From Clostridiales bacterium (GTDB lineage: Bacteria; Bacillota; Clostridia; Christensenellales; Aristaeellaceae), in NCBI GenBank assembly GCA_022769795.1, contig JALEIQ010000262.1, positions 1-41,236 on the forward strand: a DNA stretch of 41,236 nt. The letters run 5' to 3'. Position 1 is the first letter of the stretch, and the number at the start of each line of letters is the position of its first letter. The translations under genes and the position numbers were made by a program. Below the pieces are notes generated by a model, which was not told where the DNA came from, ran no database searches, and was given only the letters and a program-made list of their open reading frames with translations. Shown here piece by piece: positions 35,834 through 41,236 of this stretch.

Positions 35834-36745
35834 TTACTGATAATGGACGCGTTTGGACAAAATACGAAAATAAGCGATGGTCAACACGCCGATCATCAGC
35901 ATGAGGACGACGGCCGCGGCAAACGCATAGCCAACCTTGCCCTGTAGGATGAACGCCTGCTTGTAGATATAGTAAACCAATACCTGCGTGGACGTGCCGG
36001 GGCCGCCGCGGGTCATTACGCGGATGGTGTCAAACACGCGGAAGGAGCCGGTGGTCGCGGTAATCAGCAGCATGAACATCTGGGGGGAGATCATGGGCAG
36101 GGTAATCTTAAAGAACTTCTTCACGCTGCCCGCGTTATCCAGGTCAGCCGCCTCATACAGCTCGGCGGGCACATTCTGGATCGCCGCGTAAATCAGCATC
36201 GTGTTATAGCCTATGGCCTTCCACAGCGCCACGATGATTACCGACATCATGGCTGTGTCGGAGCTATCTACCCATTTTAGGGACGGCAGCCCGAAAAAGT
36301 TGAGAACCATGTTGAGCAGGCCGTTATCCTTGTTCATAATCCAGGCCCAAACCATCGCCACGGACAGCAGCGCGATAACATGGGGCATGAACATGATGTT
36401 GCGCGTGAGGTTGTTCAAAAAGGTATTCTTCGACAGCCAAACCGCAAACAGCGTGGACAGCGAAAGGCCAACGCCCACCACAAATACCGCGTAAATAATG
36501 GTATGGAGGATTGCGTCGGTAAACTCTTTTCTGCGAAAATTATAGGCGTAGTTTTCCCAACCCACCCATGTTGGCTCGGTAATCAAATTCCATTTCTGAA
36601 AAGACCGCACCACCACGTCAAACAGCGGGTAGATTACGAATACTGCCAGAAAAAACATCGCCGGCAGGATATACACATAGGGGCGTATTTTCTCCCAGGG
36701 GGTTTGGTATCCTGCGGGACGGGAGATTGCTGTGTTTTTGCTCAT
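35834..36745 (-). CDS. Sugar ABC transporter permease (MalF/UgpA type)
   Basis: PYVYILPAMFFLAVFVIYPLFDVVVRSFQKWNL; EAA loop YEAADLDNAGSVKKFFKITLPMISP. Confidence 0.93.
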   Translation of the reverse strand: MSKNTAISRPAGYQTPWEKIRPYVYILPAMFFLAVFVIYPLFDVVVRSFQKWNLITEPTWVGWENYAYNFRRKEFTDAILHTIIYAVFVVGVGLSLSTLFAVWLSKNTFLNNLTRNIMFMPHVIALLSVAMVWAWIMNKDNGLLNMVLNFFGLPSLKWVDSSDTAMMSVIIVALWKAIGYNTMLIYAAIQNVPAELYEAADLDNAGSVKKFFKITLPMISPQMFMLLITATTGSFRVFDTIRVMTRGGPGTSTQVLVYYIYKQAFILQGKVGYAFAAAVVLMLMIGVLTIAYFRILSKRVHYQ

Positions 36746-36753
36746 ATGCGGCC

Positions 36754-37788
36754 TCACAGTTTCTGCATCCATTCGTCATAACGGGCATCGCCCGAACGGA
36801 TGCGGCGCTCATTCTCGTCAAAGAGCAGGATATTCTCCTTCTTCACACCGATATAAACCTCGCTGCCCTGCTCAAACGTGTCCTCCAGGCTTTTGGCCAT
36901 CACCGAATTGCCTTCATAGCGAATTTGATAGATCGTTTCAGAGCCAAGCATTTCCTTGGTTACAATGGTGCCCTTGCGCGTATAGAAGAACTGACCGCCC
37001 TCGCTGCGCAAATGAACCTTCTCGGGTCGGAAGCCGTAGCACGCGCCGCCCTCCTGAAAGCGTATAACGTTCATCTGCGGCGAGCCGATGAACTGCGCGG
37101 TAAACAAGTTATCCGGGTCGTGATAAATCTCGCTGGGGCTGGCCTCCTGCTGAATGACGCCCTTATTCATAAGAATAATCTTGGTGCCCATGGACATGGC
37201 CTCAGTCTGGTCATGGGTAACGTATACAAAGGTCGTCTGCAAACGGTTATGCAGCTCAATAAGCTCCGTGCGCATGCTCACGCGCAGCTTGGCATCCAGG
37301 TTGGAGAGCGGCTCGTCCATCAAAAACACCTTGGGCTTTTTTACCATGGCGCGCGCCAGGGCGATGCGCTGCCGCTGACCGCCGGACAGCGTGCTGGGCT
37401 TGCGGTCCAGCATATCGCCGATGCCTACGATTTCGGAAATTTCCCGAACCAGGCGCTCCCGTTCTTCCTTGGGAACCTTGTTGTTTTTCAGACCAAACTC
37501 AATATTCTCTTTTACGGTCATAGTGGGGTAAATGGCATAATTCTGAAATACCATCGCCACATTCCGCTTGGCGGGAGGAAGCCCCGAAATATCTTCCCCA
37601 TCCAGATAAACCTTGCCACTGGTTTGGGGGCCAATGCCCGCAATAATGCGCAGCAGGGTTGTTTTGCCGCAGCCGGAAGGGCCGATCATAACCGTAAAGG
37701 AGCCGTCCTCAATGGTTAAGTTCAACCGGTCGAGGATGACCTTATCACCAAATTTCTTGGTAATGTCCTCAAATCTGATTTCTGCCAC
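36754..37788 (-). CDS. Sugar ABC transporter ATP-binding protein (UgpC/MsmK type), GTG start
   Basis: GPSGCGKTTLLRIIAG; TLSGGQRQRIALARAMVKKPKVFLMDEPLSNLDAKLR; C-terminal TOBE-like segment. Confidence 0.96.
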   Translation of the reverse strand: MAEIRFEDITKKFGDKVILDRLNLTIEDGSFTVMIGPSGCGKTTLLRIIAGIGPQTSGKVYLDGEDISGLPPAKRNVAMVFQNYAIYPTMTVKENIEFGLKNNKVPKEERERLVREISEIVGIGDMLDRKPSTLSGGQRQRIALARAMVKKPKVFLMDEPLSNLDAKLRVSMRTELIELHNRLQTTFVYVTHDQTEAMSMGTKIILMNKGVIQQEASPSEIYHDPDNLFTAQFIGSPQMNVIRFQEGGACYGFRPEKVHLRSEGGQFFYTRKGTIVTKEMLGSETIYQIRYEGNSVMAKSLEDTFEQGSEVYIGVKKENILLFDENERRIRSGDARYDEWMQKL

Positions 37789-37803
37789 GTTTACCTCCTG
37801 AGC

Positions 37804-37860
37804 TTCTACAAGCAGCGCTTGTCGGTGTAGAACAGGGAGGCCGCGGAGGCGGCCTCCCTG
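37804..37860 (-). repeat. Tandem hairpins between the solute-binding-protein and ATPase genes
   Basis: cagggaggccgc-ggag-gcggcctccctg (37833-37860, perfect 12-bp stem) and ttctaca...tgtagaa enclosing aagc...gctt (37804-37832). Confidence 0.7.
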
Positions 37861-37894
37861 CCTTATGTACTGTTACAAATGATTGTTCTTAGGC

Positions 37895-39196
37895 TTATTC
37901 GTAAGCTTCCACAATGCCGTTAGGCAGCACGGATTCCATGATGTCCTTCAGGTTCGCCAGCTCATCGGCAACGGAAATGTTGTCAGAGGCGAACGCTTCC
38001 AGAGAGGAAACCACCTCGTTGTCGATCTCGGACAGATAGGGGGACACATGGGTTTCGTTCAGGTAAGCCATCTGATCGTAAGCAACGCGGGCTTCGGGGG
38101 TCTTGGCCCAGGCTTCCTGTACCTCAGGCGCGTTCTCCACGCCCACGTGGGACAGCACATAGCCGGTCTGGAGGGAATGGAAAATATTGGCCTCGGTGCT
38201 GGTCATGTACTTGATGAATTCCCAGCCAGCCGCGATTTCCTCGGGGCTCTTGTTGCTGGCGAGCATCAGGTTGGAACCGCCGGTATACACGCGGCGATAG
38301 ATGGTGCCGTCCTCCTGGGTCTTGCCGGGGAGCATATCAACACCCAGCGTAAACACGCCCTCGCTCTTGCTGATGGCGCTGGTCAGGCTGCCGGAGGAAG
38401 CAAAGCAGAACGGCAGCTTGCCGGCCATGAAGTCCTCCCAGTAGCCGCCGGTGGTCAGAGAGGGAACCGCGTACCAGCCCTTGTCGATGGCTTCACGCCA
38501 CGCGGTCAGCGCCTTTTCCCAGCCATTGTTCAGGTTCATGCAGGCGCCCTGTCCGTCCTTGCTGAAGTATTCGCCGCCGCCCCACACGGTGATGTAATAG
38601 GTCAGATAGCCGCCGGCGATGGGATGGCCGTAAGCGGGGGTACCCTTTTCGGCAACCCACTTCTCGCAGATCTCCCACATTTCTTCAAAGCTCTGCGGCA
38701 TGCCGTAGCCAATTTCGCCCAGCAAATCCATGTTGCAGTACATGATCTGAGTGGAACGGCCATAGGGGAAGGACCATACGTTGCCCTCAGTGTCGGTGCT
38801 GAACACCAGCATGGCGGGAACGAACTGGCTGATATCGTACTCGGGATCGTTTTCGGCGATGTACTGCGTCAGGTTTACCATGGTACCGTACTGCATCTCG
38901 TTGAGGGACATGCAGGCGTCAATCAGGGATACGGTGGGGTTGTCGCCGGAGCGGAAGGAAGAATTGTACTTGGACAGGATCTCGGCATAGTTGCCGATAA
39001 ACTGCTCATTCACATGGATTTTTCCTTCGTTGGCTTCGTTGAAGCCGTTTACCAGCGTGGTCAGCGTTTCGTAATTGGCGCCGGAGCCCCAAGCATGCCA
39101 GAAGTCAATCTCAATAGGCGCGGATTCGGCGGACGCCGCAACCGCCATGGTCATCAGCATCGCAAGCGACAGGATGACTGCAAACAGTTTCTTCAT
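37895..39196 (-). CDS. Carbohydrate ABC transporter substrate-binding protein
   Basis: Signal peptide MKKLFAVILSLAMLMTMAVAASAESAP; IDFWHAWGSGANYETLTTLVNGFNEAN; EIAAGWEFIKYMTS. Confidence 0.95.
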   Translation of the reverse strand: MKKLFAVILSLAMLMTMAVAASAESAPIEIDFWHAWGSGANYETLTTLVNGFNEANEGKIHVNEQFIGNYAEILSKYNSSFRSGDNPTVSLIDACMSLNEMQYGTMVNLTQYIAENDPEYDISQFVPAMLVFSTDTEGNVWSFPYGRSTQIMYCNMDLLGEIGYGMPQSFEEMWEICEKWVAEKGTPAYGHPIAGGYLTYYITVWGGGEYFSKDGQGACMNLNNGWEKALTAWREAIDKGWYAVPSLTTGGYWEDFMAGKLPFCFASSGSLTSAISKSEGVFTLGVDMLPGKTQEDGTIYRRVYTGGSNLMLASNKSPEEIAAGWEFIKYMTSTEANIFHSLQTGYVLSHVGVENAPEVQEAWAKTPEARVAYDQMAYLNETHVSPYLSEIDNEVVSSLEAFASDNISVADELANLKDIMESVLPNGIVEAYE

Positions 39197-39438
39197 AAAT
39201 GAAAATCCTCCTCATTTTCTACTATGTTACGATCAGAACCGGTAAGTTAGCTTGTGTTCCGCTCCCTCCCTTCTCGTTTCTAGCGCCAGCTTACCTAAAT
39301 GGTCTTTTTCAAGCCCGCTCCATAGAGCCGTCGCAGGCCCTGGCCGCACTGTTTCACCACTTGCACAGCATTACAAGCGAAAAAATCCAGTTCTCCCCCT
39401 TTTTGCCCTGTTCCTGGGAAGAACGCGGCTTGCTTTAC

Positions 39439-39523
39439 AAAAACGTTCTTGATGTTTATAATTATATTGTTTGGATCTTATATATGTCAACAGTTGATCG
39501 TTTGAATGAAAAACATTCTTGAT
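39439..39523. promoter_or_regulatory. Candidate operator pair: direct repeats AAAAACRTTCTTGAT, 70 bp apart
   Basis: AAAAACGTTCTTGAT at 39439-39453 and AAAAACATTCTTGAT at 39509-39523, flanking the operon promoter. Confidence 0.6.
39461..39490 (-). promoter_or_regulatory. Full-consensus sigma-A promoter (TTGACA-N18-TATAAT) for the carbohydrate operon
   Basis: TGTCAA 39485-39490 and ATTATA 39461-39466 on plus. Confidence 0.8.
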
Positions 39524-39604
39524 TGCTTCCAAGATCGATCAATTTTTGATCATATTTTATCGATTTTACCCATTCAAACTATTCACGCAAAGGAATGATC
39601 ACAA

Positions 39605-40345
39605 ATGTTCAAGACCGAAAGAATGGATGCGATTCTGGACATTCTACGGGAAAAAAAGCACGTTACCGTGAATTACCTGGCGGAGCATGTTTACGCCAGC
39701 AATGTAACCATCCGCAGGGAATTAAAAAAGATGGAGGAACTGGGGCTCGTCATTCGCAGCTACGGCGGCGTAACGCTCAGAGAAAGCGAAAACCGCTTTG
39801 TGCCGCTAGTGGTTCGGGAGCATAACAGCAGCTCCATAAAGGACAAAATCGCGCGTCAGGCCGTGGATCTGATTACGGAGGGCAGCACCATTTTTATGGA
39901 CGGCTCGTCCACGGTGCTTAGAATGGTCAATTTTCTCCACGAAAGGCAAAATATAACCGTGATTACAAACAGCCTGCGCGCTGCCGCAATGCTGTGTGAA
40001 AAAAGGATCACCGTATATTGCACCGGCGGCCTGCTGGTGCCGGAAGCGATTGTTTGCGTCGGCTCCTATTCGGAGAACCTGATTCAGTCCGTAACAGCCG
40101 ACCTGGCGTTCTTTTCCTCCCAGGGGCTTTCAGCCGATGGCAAAATCTCGGATTTTTCTGAAAATGAAACCCATCAGCGGCAGCTCATGCTGCAACATGC
40201 TCAAAAGAAGTATTTCCTATGCGACAGCAGCAAGCTGGGCAAAACTTTCCTATTTACCGTATGCCATATCTCGCAGATCGACGGTATCCTTTCCGACGTG
40301 GACGCGATGGCATGGCTGAAAAGCGTGGACGGCGCAAAGGCCTAA
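39605..40345 (+). CDS. DeoR/GlpR-family transcriptional regulator
   Basis: KTERMDAILDILREKKHVTVNYLAEHVYASNVTIRRELKKMEELGLVIRSYGGV; C-terminal sensor region (FMDGSSTVLRMVNFL...). Confidence 0.93.
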   Translation: MFKTERMDAILDILREKKHVTVNYLAEHVYASNVTIRRELKKMEELGLVIRSYGGVTLRESENRFVPLVVREHNSSSIKDKIARQAVDLITEGSTIFMDGSSTVLRMVNFLHERQNITVITNSLRAAAMLCEKRITVYCTGGLLVPEAIVCVGSYSENLIQSVTADLAFFSSQGLSADGKISDFSENETHQRQLMLQHAQKKYFLCDSSKLGKTFLFTVCHISQIDGILSDVDAMAWLKSVDGAKA

Positions 40346-40347
40346 CC

Positions 40348-41103
40348 TCATTTTCCGCCCTGAGCGAAGGTGGGCACGCAAATGCGCACCTCCGCCACGC
40401 GCTTGCCCACGTTTACCTGCATGGTAGCCTCCAGCCCGGCGTCGCACATCTGTTCCACAATGCCGCGAATCGCGTTCACATACAGGCGGTAATCGCGCAT
40501 AAGCGGCTTCATTCGCCCGCCGCCCGCCATGGGCACCGGCATGTGCGACAGCACATCGTCGATCAGCTTTTCCGTTTCCTTCACGCTGAGCCCCCCATCC
40601 GTCACATGCTTGAGCACGCGCAGCCGTCCCTGCATGCCCGGCACGCGCAGAAGCTCCTGAGCATACCGCTCGCATAGGCCGTGCGCCCGAAGCAGCTTCG
40701 CCGTTTCCTCCCCCAGATTGTTCAGGCGCAGCTTGCGTCGCACGGTGGCGGGCGTGCGGCCAATGCGCGCCGCAAGCTCTTGCGTGGTAAGCCCGCAGCG
40801 TATCAGGGCGCGGTACTCCTCCGCCTCGTCCAAATAATGCAGGGAGCCCCGCATCAGCCTGTCCAGCAGGCAGCTGATGCGCTCGTCCACGCTATCGTTG
40901 GGATTGAGCACCGCATCCACGCATAGCTGGCCCGCCTCGCGCATGCGGCGCAGGCGTTCACGCCCGCTCAGCAGCGTATAGCGCCCATCGGCGCGTTGCG
41001 TAAGGCGCACCTCTCCTTCCGCGCCTTCATCCGATCCGCCTTCCCACGGCTCTACGATTTCATCGATCGGCACCCAACGTACCTGATTGGCTGTCGCCTG
41101 CAT
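40348..41103 (-). CDS. ParB/Spo0J/Noc-like protein with reduced N-terminal domain
   Basis: YTLLSGRERLRRMREAG; LDEAEEYRALIRCGLTTQELAARIGRTPATVRRKLRLNNLGEETAKLLRAHGLCERYAQELLRVP. Confidence 0.75.
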   Translation of the reverse strand: MQATANQVRWVPIDEIVEPWEGGSDEGAEGEVRLTQRADGRYTLLSGRERLRRMREAGQLCVDAVLNPNDSVDERISCLLDRLMRGSLHYLDEAEEYRALIRCGLTTQELAARIGRTPATVRRKLRLNNLGEETAKLLRAHGLCERYAQELLRVPGMQGRLRVLKHVTDGGLSVKETEKLIDDVLSHMPVPMAGGGRMKPLMRDYRLYVNAIRGIVEQMCDAGLEATMQVNVGKRVAEVRICVPTFAQGGK

Positions 41104-41236
41104 AGCACAGCCCCCTTCATCTGCGGAGTTGAACGCGCCCGCGCGCCCCGCGTGCCCTCCCCCTTGACACGCGAAGCCCTGCGGGCGCGTCCATGCCTGT
41201 TTGTTTCCCCATGTGAAAGGGCTTATCCTGCTTGGC

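Noticed and set aside
39439-39453. Canonical catabolite-repression cre site
   Set aside because: CG-centred near palindrome, but the outer TG/CA positions of the cre consensus do not match; kept only as a candidate operator.
39199-39522. 107-aa plus-strand ORF in the operon/deoR intergenic region
   Set aside because: Overlaps the strong minus promoter and repeats; no SD and no recognisable domain.
41201-41220. parS/Noc-box-like sequence (tgtttccccatgtgaaag) upstream of the ParB-like gene
   Set aside because: Half-sites TTTC/GAAA are present, but spacing is 3 bp longer than parS (TGTTTCACGTGAAACA) and the centre does not match; only one copy seen.
1-41236. CRISPR arrays, IS elements, prophage, tRNA/rRNA genes
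   Set aside because: No spaced direct-repeat arrays, transposase/integrase-like proteins or RNA gene signatures recognised; a tRNAscan/Infernal run would be needed to exclude small RNAs formally.

Overview
This is a 41.2 kb bacterial window, about 55-60% GC by eye, with Firmicutes-type SD and sigma-A promoter signals; I infer a gut-type Clostridia genome. It reads as an ordinary chromosome with accessory islands. No rRNA, tRNA, IS element or CRISPR array was recognised. From left to right: a truncated DUF3502-type ABC solute-binding protein; a TetR + alpha/beta-hydrolase operon with a decayed second hydrolase; an HtrA-like protease; a SCIFF ranthipeptide precursor with its radical-SAM maturase; a Nudix hydrolase; a 51-aa rubredoxin missing from the ORF track; an XRE regulator divergent from a small membrane protein; DUF177 (YlbN), ackA and pta, with divergent tmcAL; a membrane GT-C-like gene broken at a 9-bp poly-G tract; a heterodimeric ABC exporter; a TetR regulator and an exported FMN/FAD reductase; DUF3795; an aldehyde dehydrogenase; a CorC/HlyC-type protein with a long leader; argH plus an acyltransferase; and a GNAT. 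From 39.2 kb down to 28.1 kb there is a 10-gene minus-strand carbohydrate operon: an ABC importer, a cytoplasmic alkaline-phosphatase-superfamily enzyme, a class II aldolase, an FGGY kinase, a GatD-like dehydrogenase, a PfkB kinase and a GpsA-like dehydrogenase, with a divergent DeoR regulator. A ParB-like protein closes the window. The best candidates for something new are (1) the operon, which looks like a PTS-independent polyol or phosphodiester-polyol pathway, (2) the possibly phase-variable poly-G GT-C gene, (3) the SCIFF locus architecture (seventh Cys, C-terminal extension, internal terminator, palindromic promoter), and (4) paired operators centred in divergent promoter spacers at the XRE locus.
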